Shown one piece after another: positions 18,223 through 29,350 of a stretch of DNA of 64,000 bases. The DNA is from Streptomyces sp. NBC_00247. Lineage in GTDB: Bacteria > Actinomycetota > Actinomycetes > Streptomycetales > Streptomycetaceae. The stretch is from the NCBI RefSeq assembly GCF_036188265.1, contig NZ_CP108093.1:2170001-2234000 (forward strand). The letters are read 5' to 3'. Made by a program: the position numbers and the translations under genes. The notes beneath the pieces were generated by a model. That model worked only from the letters and a program-made list of their open reading frames with translations, did no database searches and was not told where the DNA came from. The first letter of the stretch is position 1. The number at the start of each line of letters is the position of its first letter.

Positions 18223-19857
18223 TCACTTGACCTTGATCTCGTTGTAGACGGGGACGCTGAAGACGTTCAGCGCGACGTTCGAGACGCGGTCGGAGTAGCC
18301 GGCGCTGCCGTTCTGGTACCAGAGCGGGATGACCGGCATCTGCTCGACGAGCACCTGCTCGGAGTCCTGGAAGGTCTTCACCGCGGCGGCCTTGTCCGTC
18401 TCCGCGTTCGCCTTGTCGACGAGGTCGTCGAATTCCTGGTTGCTCCACTTGCCGTCGTTGGACGAGGCGTTGGTGTAGTAGAGCGGCTGGAGGAAGTTCT
18501 GGATGAGCGGGTAGTCCATCTGCCAGCCCGCGCGCCAGGCGCCGTTCAGCTTCTGCTGGGAGACCTGGTTGCGGAAGTCGGCGAAGGTGCCGACCGGGCC
18601 GCCGACGCAGGCCCGGTTGTTGTCCAGGGCCTTGTTGATGCTGTTGCAGACGGCGTCGACCCATTCCTTGTGGGAGCCGGTGTCCGCGTTGTACGAGATC
18701 TTGAGCTGGCCCCCGGGGATGCCGCCGGCGTCATTGATCATCTTTTTGGCCTCGTCGGCGTCGTACGCGCACTCCTTGCCGCACAGCCCCTTCTTGAAGC
18801 CGCCCTCCTCGCCGAGGACCGGGGAGGTCCAGTCGGAGGCGGGGGTCCGGGTCTGGTGGAAGATCTGGTCGGTGATCTGCTGGCGGTTGATCGCCATCGA
18901 CAGTCCCTGGCGGACCTTACGGCCGTTCTCGGTGTCCCACTCCTTGTCGTAGAAGGGGAAGGCGAGGGTCTGGATGATGCCGGCCGGGGTGTTGATGTAG
19001 CGGTCGCCGAGGTCGGACTGGACGTTGGTGAGCTGGGAGGCGGGGATGTCGTCGACGAGGTCGAGGTTGCCCGCGGTCAGGTCGGTGTAGGCGGTGTTGT
19101 TGTCGGTGTAGACCTTGAGGTCGATGCCGCCGTTCTCGGCCTTGTCGTCCCCGGGGTACTTGTCCCAGCGGCGCAGGTTCATCGACGAGCCCTTGGCGTA
19201 CTGGTCGATGGTGTACGGGCCGTTGCCGACGGGCTTGGAGAGCCAGGCGTCGTGGTCGTCGAAGAAGCTCTGGGGCAGCGGCGAGAAGGCCGCGTAGCCG
19301 AGCGTGTCCGGCCAGAGGGAGAACTTCTGCGACAGCTTCACCGTGAAGGTCAGGTCGCCGGTGGCCTTGAGGCCGGAGAGCGTCGTGGCGGAGGCGGAGC
19401 CGCTCTCGGGGTGGGCCTTCTCGTAGCCGTCGATGTACTGGAAGAAGTAGGCGTTCTTCTGGTTGTTCTTCAGCGCGGCACCGTAGTTCCAGGCGTCGAC
19501 GAAGGACTTCGCGGTGACCTTCTCGCCGTTGGAGAAGGTCCAGCCGTCCTTGACCGTGATGGTGTAGTTCGTCGCGTCACTGGACTCGATCTTGTCGGCC
19601 AGCATGTTCTTGGCCTCGCCGGTCTTCGGGTCGTACCGCTTGAGACCGCGGAAGAGCATGTCGAGGACCTTGCCACCCTGCACCTCGTTGGTGTTCGCGG
19701 GTTCCAGCGGGTTCTGCGGGTCGCCCCAGGAGGAGCTGACGATCCCGTCGGCGCCACTGCCGCCGCTGTCGCTGTCGCCGCCCCCGCCGCAGGCCGTCGC
19801 CGCCAGTGCGACTGCCACGGTGCATGCGGTCCACCTGGCCCGTGTGGCTCCGCGCAT
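18223..19857 (-). CDS. Peptide-binding lipoprotein of the second importer (SBP_bac_5)
   Basis: A 544-residue extracytoplasmic solute-binding protein. The lipoprotein signal peptide MRGATRARWTACTVAVALAA ends at TAC with Cys23 as the lipidated residue, followed by a Gly/Ser-rich spacer. The body matches family 5 peptide-binding proteins (YTITVKDGWTFSNGEKVTAK, ...FSPLPQSFFDD, NDAGGIPGGQLKI). Start ATG at 19857 because AGGAGGAGG ends 6 bases upstream. First gene of its operon, divided from bldKE by an 18-bp-stem terminator, so it has its own promoter in 19858-20012. Corresponds by position to S. coelicolor SCO5117 (from memory). Confidence 0.93.
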   Translation of the reverse strand: MRGATRARWTACTVAVALAATACGGGGDSDSGGSGADGIVSSSWGDPQNPLEPANTNEVQGGKVLDMLFRGLKRYDPKTGEAKNMLADKIESSDATNYTITVKDGWTFSNGEKVTAKSFVDAWNYGAALKNNQKNAYFFQYIDGYEKAHPESGSASATTLSGLKATGDLTFTVKLSQKFSLWPDTLGYAAFSPLPQSFFDDHDAWLSKPVGNGPYTIDQYAKGSSMNLRRWDKYPGDDKAENGGIDLKVYTDNNTAYTDLTAGNLDLVDDIPASQLTNVQSDLGDRYINTPAGIIQTLAFPFYDKEWDTENGRKVRQGLSMAINRQQITDQIFHQTRTPASDWTSPVLGEEGGFKKGLCGKECAYDADEAKKMINDAGGIPGGQLKISYNADTGSHKEWVDAVCNSINKALDNNRACVGGPVGTFADFRNQVSQQKLNGAWRAGWQMDYPLIQNFLQPLYYTNASSNDGKWSNQEFDDLVDKANAETDKAAAVKTFQDSEQVLVEQMPVIPLWYQNGSAGYSDRVSNVALNVFSVPVYNEIKVK

Positions 19858-20012
19858 GAAGTGCCTCCTCCTGAGATGCCATGAGTAGCTCTGCCCTATA
19901 TCACCCCATTCGCCTAGGTATGGCATGCACGCTTGGCCCGTACGGGCGGGTCCGGCCGAGGGCCCGTCACCCGACCGGCCCCGCCCGGCTCCGGACCCCG
20001 CTCCCCGGACAC

Positions 20013-20062
20013 GACGACGGGCCCGTACTCGGGAGTGATCTCCTGAGTACGGGCCCGTCGTC
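20013..20062 (-). terminator. Strong hairpin ending the bldK operon
   Basis: Perfect 18-bp arms (20013-20030, 20045-20062) with a 14-base partly self-complementary loop, 60 bases past the bldKE stop. Confidence 0.85.
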
Positions 20063-20122
20063 CCAGACCGCGAACCGGCGCCTGCCTCGCTGGTGCCACG
20101 GGTACCAGCGGGGTTGGAGTGA

Positions 20123-21235
20123 CTACTCCTCCAGCGCCGCCAGCGCCGGGTCCATCACGATGTCCTTCGTGCGGGTGACCGTCGGGTCCTCCGGGAAGTG
20201 GCAGGCCGTGAGGTGGCCGGGCTTGTCGCCGGAGAGCTGCACGAGCGGCGGCTCCTCGGTGGCGCACTTGTCCTGGGCCTTCCAGCACCGCGTGCGGAAG
20301 CGGCAGCCCGAGGGCGGGTTGACGGGCGACGGGACGTCACCCTCCAGCCGGATGCGCTCGCGCTTGTCGGCGTCGATGTCGGCGTCCGGGACGGCGGACA
20401 GCAGCGCGTGCGTGTACGGGTGCCGGGGCGCCTCGTACAGCGAGTCGCGGTCGGCCACCTCGATGATCTTGCCCAGGTACATCACCGCGACGCGCTGCGA
20501 GAAGTGCCGGACGATCGCGAGGTCGTGCGCGATGAAGACGAACGCGATGCCCATCTCGCGCTGGACCTCCTGGAGCAGGTTGATGACCTGCGCCTGGATG
20601 GAGACGTCCAGGGCCGAGACCGGCTCGTCCGCGATGATCAGCTTCGGCTGCAGCGCGACCGCGCGGGCCACACCGATGCGCTGCCGCTGGCCGCCCGAGA
20701 ACTCGTGCGGGAAGCGGTTGTAGTGCTCCGGGTTCAGGCCGACGATCTCCAGCAGCTCCCGCACCCGGGCCTCGCGGCCACCGGGCGGGTTGATGCCGTT
20801 GATCTCCATCGGTCCGCCGATGATGTTGCCGACCGTCTGCCTCGGGTTCAGGGAGGCGTACGGGTCCTGGAAGATCATCTGGATCTCGGACCGGATGGGC
20901 ATCATGTCGCGCCGCGAGGCGTGGCTGATGTCCTGGCCCTTGTACGCGACCGTGCCCGAGGTCGGCTCCAGCAGGCGGGTCAGCAGCCGCCCGGTGGTCG
21001 ACTTGCCACAGCCGGACTCACCGACCAGACCGAGGGACTCGCCCGGCATGACGTCGAAGGACAGGCCGTCGACCGCCTTGACCGCGCCGACGGTCCGCTT
21101 GATCGGGAAGCCGCCCTTGATGGGGAAGTGCTTCTTGAGGTCGCGGACCTCCAACAGCGGGGAGGCCGCGTCCTTGTCCTGCTGCTTCGGCACGGTGCCG
21201 GTGGCCGCCGTGTCAGTGGTGTTGTTCTCGCTCAT
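20123..21235 (-). CDS. bldKE: BldKE-like oligopeptide importer ATPase
   Basis: A 370-residue DppF-type ATPase. Walker [10 protein letters not shown], signature [17 protein letters not shown], Walker [13 protein letters not shown], oligo_HPY cysteines [14 protein letters not shown] and TACHF. It closely resembles the ATPase at 13958-15253 in motif order, consistent with duplication of the importer. Last gene of the bldK operon. The name rests on the five-gene order permease, binding protein, permease, ATPase, ATPase beside a second importer, as in S. coelicolor, where BldK imports an extracellular peptide signal needed for aerial growth. Confidence 0.87.
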   Translation of the reverse strand: MSENNTTDTAATGTVPKQQDKDAASPLLEVRDLKKHFPIKGGFPIKRTVGAVKAVDGLSFDVMPGESLGLVGESGCGKSTTGRLLTRLLEPTSGTVAYKGQDISHASRRDMMPIRSEIQMIFQDPYASLNPRQTVGNIIGGPMEINGINPPGGREARVRELLEIVGLNPEHYNRFPHEFSGGQRQRIGVARAVALQPKLIIADEPVSALDVSIQAQVINLLQEVQREMGIAFVFIAHDLAIVRHFSQRVAVMYLGKIIEVADRDSLYEAPRHPYTHALLSAVPDADIDADKRERIRLEGDVPSPVNPPSGCRFRTRCWKAQDKCATEEPPLVQLSGDKPGHLTACHFPEDPTVTRTKDIVMDPALAALEE

Positions 21236-21259
21236 GGTGATGCCCCAGTCGCTGGTAGG

Positions 21260-22321
21260 TCAGCCCAGCCGGGGCTGAATCTTCTCGATGAACACCTGCT
21301 GCTTCTGTTCCGCCGTCAGGTGGCAGGCGGAACCCCGTCCGGCCGGCAGACCGGGACGCGAGGAGACGCACGCGTCCCCGCCGACGTCTCCGGTGAACGC
21401 GCACCGGGGGTGGAAGGCGCAGCCGGACGGCGGGTTGAGCAGGGACGGCGGCGAACCCGGGATCGGCATGAGGGGCTCGTCGACACTGGAGCTCAGCCGC
21501 GGCATCGAGCCGAGCAGACCCCAGGTGTACGGGTGCTGGGGCGACTTGAGCACCTCACGCACCGAACCGCGCTCGACGGCCCGGCCGGCGTACATCACCA
21601 GCAGGTCGTCGGCCATGTTGGCGACGACGCCCAGGTCGTGCGTGATCATGATGATCGCGGAGCCGAACTCCTGCTGGAGGTCCTTGAGCAGGTCGAGGAT
21701 CTGCGCCTGGACGGTGACGTCCAGGGCGGTCGTCGGCTCGTCGGCGATCAGCAGGTCGGGGTTGCAGACCAGCGACATGGCGATCATGGCGCGCTGGCGC
21801 ATGCCGCCGGAGAACTGGTGCGGGTAGTCGTCCACCCGCAGCGTGGGCTGCGGGATGCCCACCTTGGTCAGCATCTCGATGGCCCGGTCCCGGGCCTCCT
21901 TCTTGCTGGCGCCGGTGTGCTTGCGGAACGGCTCCGAGATCTGCCGGCCCACCGTGTAGTACGGCGAGAGCGCGGTGAGCGCGTCCTGGAAGATCATCGA
22001 CATCTTGTTGCCGCGCAGCGATTCGAGCTGGGACTCGGGCGCGTGCGTCAGGTTCACGCCGTCGAGGAGGATGTCGCCCTCGACGGTGGTCGACTTCGGG
22101 TTGTGCAGGCCCAGCACGGTCAGGTTGGTCACCGACTTGCCGGAACCGGATTCGCCGACGATGCCGAGCGTCTTGCCGCGCTCCAGGTCGAAGGAGAGCC
22201 CGTTCACCGCATTGACGACGCCGTCCTCGGTGGAGAACTTGACGTGCAGATCGCGTACCGAGAGGAACGAGTCGGACCCGGTGGGGGCCGCGGCGTCCTC
22301 GGTCTTGGTGAGTGTGGTCAC
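21260..22321 (-). CDS. bldKD: BldKD-like oligopeptide importer ATPase
   Basis: A 353-residue DppD-type ATPase. Walker [10 protein letters not shown], signature [17 protein letters not shown], Walker [13 protein letters not shown]. The oligo_HPY region has CAFHPRCAF, a further Cys in DACVS and SACHL. GTG start at 22321. Gaps of 24 bases to bldKE and 10 bases to bldKC show a tight operon. Confidence 0.88.
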   Translation of the reverse strand: MTTLTKTEDAAAPTGSDSFLSVRDLHVKFSTEDGVVNAVNGLSFDLERGKTLGIVGESGSGKSVTNLTVLGLHNPKSTTVEGDILLDGVNLTHAPESQLESLRGNKMSMIFQDALTALSPYYTVGRQISEPFRKHTGASKKEARDRAIEMLTKVGIPQPTLRVDDYPHQFSGGMRQRAMIAMSLVCNPDLLIADEPTTALDVTVQAQILDLLKDLQQEFGSAIIMITHDLGVVANMADDLLVMYAGRAVERGSVREVLKSPQHPYTWGLLGSMPRLSSSVDEPLMPIPGSPPSLLNPPSGCAFHPRCAFTGDVGGDACVSSRPGLPAGRGSACHLTAEQKQQVFIEKIQPRLG

Positions 22322-22331
22322 GTTGCTACTC

Positions 22332-23309
22332 CTAGGACAGCCGCACGCGCGGGTCGATCACGGCGTACAGGGCGTCCACGACGAGGTTCAGAACAATGAT
22401 GAAGGCCGCGCTGACGAGCATGACGCCCATGGTCATCGGCAGGTCCTTGTTGTTCACGGAATCGATGGCCAGCCGGCCGATCCCGGGAAGGCCGAAGGTG
22501 ATCTCGGTGACCATGCCGCCGCCGAGGAGCGCCGCGATGTCCATGCCGAGGATGGTGACGATCGGGATGAGCGAGCCGCGCCAGGCGTAGCGCATGAAGA
22601 CGTAACGTCCGCTCATGCCCTTGGCCTTGGCCGCCCGGACGTGCTCCTCCTGGAGCTGTTCGATCATCGTGGAGCGGGCCATACGGGTGTAGTTGGCCGT
22701 GAAGATCACGGACATCACGACCCAGGGGATCAGCAGGCCCATGAACCAGGGACCGACACCGTCGCTGAAGTCGTTGTACTTCGGCTTGTCCAGCCAGCCG
22801 GTGCTGTACACGAAGATGCCGAGCACGATCGGGCCGAGGAAGTAGATCTGGAAGGAGCTCAGCACCAGCGAGAAGGAGCTGACGACCTTGTCCAGCCAGG
22901 TACCGCGGTAGCGGGCGGCGATGAGGCCGGTGCCGAGACCCACGGTGAGGAAGACGATGAGCCCGCCGATGGTGAGCGAGAGGGTCAGCGGGAAACGGTC
23001 GACGATCGTGTCCCACACCATCTGGCCGTTGTTGAACGAGACACCGAAGCAGGGTGCCGCGCAGTGGCCGACGGAGAAGTCACGACCGGTGAAGATGCCG
23101 GAGAGGAAGATCCAGTACTGGACGATCGTCGGCTTGTCGAGACCGAGGTTCGTGTGGATGATCGCCAGCGCGTCCGGGGTGCAGTTCTTGCCGCAGGCCA
23201 GCATCGCCGGGTCCTGTGGGATGGCGAAGAACATGAAGAAGGTGAAGGCGCTGATCAGGACCAGGATCAGGCACGCGCCGAGCGACCGGCGCAAGAGGAA
23301 ACGAAGCAT
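22332..23309 (-). CDS. bldKC: BldKC-like oligopeptide importer permease (OppB type)
   Basis: A 325-residue permease starting MLRFLLRRSLGACLILVLIS. A large first extracytoplasmic loop has the Cys pair ACGKNC and a further Cys pair in GHCAAPC. The EAA loop is RAAKAKGMSGRYVFMRYAWRG. Forms the pore with bldKA. A hairpin at 23371-23405 separates it from bldKB. Confidence 0.88.
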   Translation of the reverse strand: MLRFLLRRSLGACLILVLISAFTFFMFFAIPQDPAMLACGKNCTPDALAIIHTNLGLDKPTIVQYWIFLSGIFTGRDFSVGHCAAPCFGVSFNNGQMVWDTIVDRFPLTLSLTIGGLIVFLTVGLGTGLIAARYRGTWLDKVVSSFSLVLSSFQIYFLGPIVLGIFVYSTGWLDKPKYNDFSDGVGPWFMGLLIPWVVMSVIFTANYTRMARSTMIEQLQEEHVRAAKAKGMSGRYVFMRYAWRGSLIPIVTILGMDIAALLGGGMVTEITFGLPGIGRLAIDSVNNKDLPMTMGVMLVSAAFIIVLNLVVDALYAVIDPRVRLS

Positions 23310-23370
23310 GGCAAGAGGCTGCTCTCAGGACGGCGGGACGAGAGGGGGGAGGTGGGGCGGATCCGGCAGA

Positions 23371-23405
23371 GGGGGGCGCGCGCTCCGCCGCGCGCGCACC
23401 CCCGT
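23371..23405 (-). terminator. Intra-operon hairpin after bldKB
   Basis: A G-run followed by alternating CG (about 23371-23383) pairs, with one interruption, with GCGCGCG and a C-run (about 23390-23404). It starts 18 bases after the bldKB stop, in the same position as the hairpin after the binding-protein gene of the second importer. Confidence 0.6.
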
Positions 23406-23422
23406 GAAACTGCTGTTGCCGA

Positions 23423-25216
23423 CTACTTCTTGAGGAAGATCTGCGTCACGTCGGTGTAGCTCTGCACCGTCGAGTAGCGCAGGCCACCGATGTTGGAGCC
23501 GGCGATCTGGAACACCTTGGTGTAGTAGACCGGGGCAGCCGGGTTGATCTCCGTGGAGATGTACTCGTTGAGCGCGGCCCAGGCCTTGGTGGCCTCGGCG
23601 ACGTCCGTGATCTTCAGGATCCGCTCGATCTCCGAGTTCACGTGCGGGTCGTTGATGTGCGAGTAGTTCGACGAACCGTCCTGGATGGCGGTGCCGTTGT
23701 ACACCGGCGGGATGACGGTGGACGCCGACGGCCAGTCCTGGCCCCAGCCGGTCATGTAGATGTCGTAGCCGTTGTCGACCTTGCCGACCCGCTCGTACCA
23801 GGTGGCGGAGTCGATCTCCTTCTTCTGGACGTCCAGGCCGATCTTGCCGAGCGCGTTGGCGATCAGGACCGCCTGCTGCTGACGGACCGGGGTGTTGCCG
23901 TACGCGTAGACGATCTTCTTGCCCTCGGCGCCGGCTTCCTTGACGAGCTTCTTGGCCTTGGCCAGGTCACCGTTCGCCTTGGTCTTGCGCTCGAACGGGT
24001 CGAAGGTCTCGTCGTAGCCCGGGGTGGTGGGCGACATCAGGCTGTTGGCGACCTCGCCGCCGTACGCGCCACCGTCGGCCTTGGCGATCGCGGAGGCCGG
24101 CAGAGCCAGAGTGATCGCGTCACGGAGCTTCTTGTCCGTCATGCGGTCCAGGTTGAAGTTCATCTGCCACACGTACGGGGCGTAGCCCTGGATCGTGCGG
24201 GCCATGGCGGCCTTGTCGCTGGTGACCGCCTTGAGCTGCTCGGTGGCGACCTGACCGGTGAACATGACCGCGTTCTTCGCCGCACCGCGGTCGGCGAGGA
24301 TCGTCTTGGTCTGGTCCGTGTCGTCGTGGTTGTACTCGATGTTGAAGCCGTCGACGTACTGGTGGCGGACCGAGTCGGTCTTCGCGTCCCAGTTGGTGTT
24401 GCGGACGAGCTTCATGCCCTTGCCGGGCTTGAACTCGGCGATCTTGTACGGGCCCACGGCGACCGGGGCGCTGTCGTACTTGGCCTGGGTGTCCGTGGCC
24501 TTGGGGACGACGGAGTAACCGGCCATGGCGAGCGCCTGCGGAAGGTCCGGCTCGGCGGCCGGGAAGTGGAAGACGACCGTCTTCGCGTCGGGGGTCTCCA
24601 GCACCGAGTCCGGCAGGTGCTTGCCCTTGTAGGGGCCCTCGTACGCCTTGCGGTACGCGTTGCCGGCACCGGACAGCCACTGCTGCAGGAAGACCGGACC
24701 GTCGGTGATGTTGGTCGAGTACAGGCGCTCGACGGTGTGACGGATGTCGGCCGAGTCGATGACGTGGCCGTTCTGGTCCTTCACGCCGTCCTTCAGCGTG
24801 TAGGTCCAGGTCTTGCCGCCGTCGGAGACCTTGCCCGAGTCCGTGGCGAGGTCGCCGACGACCGTCAGCTTGCCGTTGGCTTCCTTGTACTGCGTCAGGC
24901 CGCGGTAGATCAGGCGGGAGAGCAGGCCGCCGTCGCTGACGTAGATCTGACCCGGGTCAAGGTGCGAGAAGTCGGTGTCGTTGTAGACCTCGGCCGTACC
25001 GCCGGAGCGGGCGCCCGCGACCTCGGCCGCCGGGCCGGTGGAGTCCGCGGCGGTACCGAGGACGACCGCGTTGGACTGCGAGGACGCGTCCTTCTTGGTC
25101 TTGCTGTTGTCCTTGGCCGCGTTGTCGTCGTTGCCGCCGCAGGCGGTGAGCGTCAGTGCGCCCGCCGCGACCGCGACCAGTGCGGCTCTCGCCGTACGGT
25201 TCTTGAGCATAGACAT
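23423..25216 (-). CDS. bldKB: BldKB-like oligopeptide-binding lipoprotein
   Basis: A 597-residue solute-binding lipoprotein. Signal peptide MSMLKNRTARAALVAVAAGA, then LTLTAC with the lipidated Cys and a Gly/Asn/Asp/Lys/Ser spacer. Family 5 features include GPYKIAEFKPGKGMKLVRN and TYTLKDGVKDQNGHV. ATG at 25216 chosen: AGGTGG ends 10 bases upstream; a second ATG two codons in is an alternative. In S. coelicolor BldKB is the extracytoplasmic receptor for the peptide signal imported by BldK. Long frames upstream of the ATG are shadows of the neighbouring permease gene. Confidence 0.9.
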   Translation of the reverse strand: MSMLKNRTARAALVAVAAGALTLTACGGNDDNAAKDNSKTKKDASSQSNAVVLGTAADSTGPAAEVAGARSGGTAEVYNDTDFSHLDPGQIYVSDGGLLSRLIYRGLTQYKEANGKLTVVGDLATDSGKVSDGGKTWTYTLKDGVKDQNGHVIDSADIRHTVERLYSTNITDGPVFLQQWLSGAGNAYRKAYEGPYKGKHLPDSVLETPDAKTVVFHFPAAEPDLPQALAMAGYSVVPKATDTQAKYDSAPVAVGPYKIAEFKPGKGMKLVRNTNWDAKTDSVRHQYVDGFNIEYNHDDTDQTKTILADRGAAKNAVMFTGQVATEQLKAVTSDKAAMARTIQGYAPYVWQMNFNLDRMTDKKLRDAITLALPASAIAKADGGAYGGEVANSLMSPTTPGYDETFDPFERKTKANGDLAKAKKLVKEAGAEGKKIVYAYGNTPVRQQQAVLIANALGKIGLDVQKKEIDSATWYERVGKVDNGYDIYMTGWGQDWPSASTVIPPVYNGTAIQDGSSNYSHINDPHVNSEIERILKITDVAEATKAWAALNEYISTEINPAAPVYYTKVFQIAGSNIGGLRYSTVQSYTDVTQIFLKK

Positions 25217-25314
25217 GGAGTCGAGTCCACCTGCCTGTGAGTAGTGATCAACTGTGCTGCCCTGCACGTCCGGTCGGTGCCGGCGCCCGGGAGGCAGCTC
25301 CCCCGCGGTTCGGA

Positions 25315-26337
25315 TCAGCGTCCCGTCTTCGGGTCGAAGGCGTCCCGTACGGAGTCCCCGAGGAGGTTGAACGCCACAACGAAGACGACCATGGCGACAC
25401 CCGGGAAGAACATGTAGACCGGGTCCTGCTCGTAGACGTTCGCGCCCACGGAGAACATCCGGCCCCAGTCCGGCGTCGGCTCGACGTAGCCGACGCCGAC
25501 GAAGGAGAGGAAAGCAACCGAGAGGATGGTGCTGGGCAGCATGTACGTGGACTGCACCAGGATCGGGGTGACGAGGTTCGGCAGCAGCTCCTTGCGGATG
25601 ATGCGCCAGGGGGAGGCTCCGGCGACCTTGGCCGCCTCGACGAACTCGCGTCCGCTGAGCGAGAGGGTGACGGCGCGGACCAGACGGGCCAGGCCCATCC
25701 AGCCGAGCAGCCACATCACGGCGATGATCGCGCAGGTGCGCACGTAGGTGGGGGTCTCCTCGTCCGGCGCGACGAACACGGTCGTGATGACCGGCATCGC
25801 GGCGACGAAGAAGAGCTGGCTCGGGAGAGCGAGGAAGAAGTCGGTGACCCGGCCGATCCAGTAGTCGGTCTTGCCGCCGAAGTAGCCGCCGACGAGACCG
25901 ATCAGCACACCCATGACCACCATGGCGAGGGTGGCGATGACCGCCGTGTACAGCGAGGTCCGCATGCCGTAGAGCAGCTGGGCGAAGACGTCGCGGCCGA
26001 GCGTCGGCTCGATGCCGAACCAGTGCTCGGGGGACATGCCGCCCATGCCGCCGGAGGGCATGTTGAACATGTCCAGCAGGTTCGGGTCGTCCTGGCCGTA
26101 GAGCGTGTACGGGTCCTTGCCGTACAGCTTGGTGATCAGCGGGGCGAGGGCCGCCACCGCGAAGAACACGATCACCACGACCGCGGACACGAGTCCGGTC
26201 TTGTCCCGCTTGAAGCGGCGCCACATCAGCTGGCCCGGCGAGCGCCCCTCGACCTTGGCGGGGCCGGTCGGCTTCTCGGGCTCTTTCTCGAGGACCGAGG
26301 CCGGGGCCTCAGCCTGAATCCCAGTTGGACTCGTCAT
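25315..26337 (-). CDS. bldKA: BldKA-like oligopeptide importer permease (OppC type)
   Basis: A 340-residue permease of the DppC/OppC class. A 50-residue Pro/Glu-rich cytoplasmic tail precedes helix 1 (GLVSAVVVIVFFAVAALAPLI). The first loop has FGIEPTLGRDVFAQ, the OppC signature. The EAA loop is EAAKVAGASPWRIIRKELLPN. First gene of the bldK operon, 98 bases ahead of bldKB. A short ORF with an ideal SD lies 231 bases upstream on the same strand and may be in its leader. Confidence 0.88.
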   Translation of the reverse strand: MTSPTGIQAEAPASVLEKEPEKPTGPAKVEGRSPGQLMWRRFKRDKTGLVSAVVVIVFFAVAALAPLITKLYGKDPYTLYGQDDPNLLDMFNMPSGGMGGMSPEHWFGIEPTLGRDVFAQLLYGMRTSLYTAVIATLAMVVMGVLIGLVGGYFGGKTDYWIGRVTDFFLALPSQLFFVAAMPVITTVFVAPDEETPTYVRTCAIIAVMWLLGWMGLARLVRAVTLSLSGREFVEAAKVAGASPWRIIRKELLPNLVTPILVQSTYMLPSTILSVAFLSFVGVGYVEPTPDWGRMFSVGANVYEQDPVYMFFPGVAMVVFVVAFNLLGDSVRDAFDPKTGR

Positions 26338-26568
26338 GATTCGTCCGTTTCACATGTAATTGACGGCCGCCGGCCCGCGCACGTGCCGCCTCTTCAGCAG
26401 TATGCGAAAAGTCAACCGCACTTCACCTGAACCGAGTTGCCGAACGACAAGGCGGGTAGGAGAGCGTACGGAGCGGCGAGCAGGCCTAAGGCTGATCTGC
26501 GCGGGTAGACCGCGGCCAGGGTGGACTCACCCCGGAGAACCGATACGGGAGATCGGGCGCCGGGCGGA

Positions 26569-26673
26569 TCAGTACAGCGATCGCACCGACCCCTGACATA
26601 CCGCCAGGGATCGTGGGCGTCTGACGCGCCGGCCGGACGACGTGACCCACTGGGCGCTTGTGGCACCGTGCAT
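26569..26673 (-). CDS. Candidate 34-residue leader peptide upstream of bldKA
   Basis: A 34-codon frame starting MHGATSAQWVTSSGRR and ending VCQGSVRSLY. It is preceded by GAGGAGGAACCC, an almost perfect ribosome binding site 5 bases from the ATG and the best SD in the neighbourhood. The peptide is Arg-rich with one Cys and no signal sequence. Its position, same strand and 231 bases before bldKA, suggests a leader in the bldK transcript, where its translation could affect downstream expression. Product function unknown; chance remains possible. The longer frame starting at 26862 lacks an SD. Confidence 0.45.
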   Translation of the reverse strand: MHGATSAQWVTSSGRRVRRPRSLAVCQGSVRSLY

Positions 26674-27019
26674 GGGTTCCTCCTCATGAGTCCACTTGTT
26701 CTTCCATACGAAGCGGGCACCAGCGATCTCCGTCGACACCCCTGGCGACGAAAAATCTGTGTGCCCCGTGTGCTCGTGAGTCGGCACTCCCCACAGTGCG
26801 TGACTCATTGACCCGAGCTCAATGGAGCCAACTATTAAGTACGACTGGACCGTAAACCACACTTAAAGGGTCTCGGTTTGACAACATCGATACAGGCCGT
26901 GTGACCGAAATCCGGACAAACTGAGTCCAGACAGACACCCCCGAAACGGACTGTTAACACAGGTTTCGGAGAGCAACGCCCGATAACCGGACACTAAAGT
27001 GACGAAAATCAATTGACGA

Positions 27020-27058
27020 AGGCCCGGCCCCCCACAGTGTCTGCGGGGGGCCGGGCCT
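27020..27058 (-). terminator. Strong hairpin ending typA
   Basis: Perfect 14-bp arms (27020-27033, 27045-27058) with an 11-base loop, 66 bases past the typA stop. On the minus strand a T-richer tail (TTCGTCAATTGATTTTCG) follows, as in intrinsic terminators. Confidence 0.85.
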
Positions 27059-27124
27059 CATGTCAATGCATGGGATCGAGTTCAAACCCGACTTTGACGC
27101 ACACCGGCCGGTGGCCGGATGTGA

Positions 27125-28996
<1,872 letters not shown>

Positions 28997-29350
28997 GGGT
29001 GGAATGCGCTTCTCTCGGATCGTGGGATCAGGCGTCGCAGTCGGTCTCAGGTCCTCGTACGCCCCGCCGGGCTGACACGCCACGGCTTGTCCCATGGTAC
29101 GGGCCAGCCGCGCGGGGGGCTTCCCGGCCCGATCCGCGAGACCGTTCCACCCCGAGGATTCAACGGATATTCACGGGCCGGGGCCCCCGCGGACCGGCCC
29201 GCGGGGGCCCGCTGAGGCCCCCTGGGCCCCCGTACGCACCCTCTCCCCGGGCCTTCCCGGGCCCCCGCCCGCCGCCGGACGCGCAAGTGCCCGCCGGAGG
29301 GATCCGGCGGGCACTCCCGGCCGACGTGGGCCCCTGGGCGGGGCCCCGCG
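28997..29350. other. Intergenic region with two hairpins and the typA promoter region
   Basis: No gene seen. One hairpin at 29286-29315 (listed separately) ends the upstream lipoprotein gene. A second at 29181-29210 has perfect 12-bp arms and the loop ACCGGC. The typA promoter should be within about 29000-29170; no clear consensus was read. Confidence 0.6.
29286..29315 (-). terminator. Hairpin ending the large binding-protein gene
   Basis: Perfect 12-bp arms (29286-29297, 29304-29315) with a 6-base loop, starting 36 bases past the stop codon at 29351. Confidence 0.7.

Larger units (their letters stand above)
26338..27124. other. 787-base region upstream of bldKA, AT-richer, with leader ORF
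   Basis: It holds the short ORF at 26569-26673, a relatively AT-rich stretch at about 26820-27020 where the bldK promoter would be expected, and the typA terminator at 27020-27058. I could not find a well-spaced -35/-10 pair for the minus strand; single boxes such as TTGACT (minus, 26415-26410) lack a partner. The region between the short ORF and bldKA (26338-26568) shows no strong hairpin. Confidence 0.6.

Noticed and set aside
26410..26415. TTGACT on the minus strand as a -35 box of bldKA
   Set aside because: No -10-like hexamer occurs at 16-19 bases; the only AT-rich hexamer is too close.
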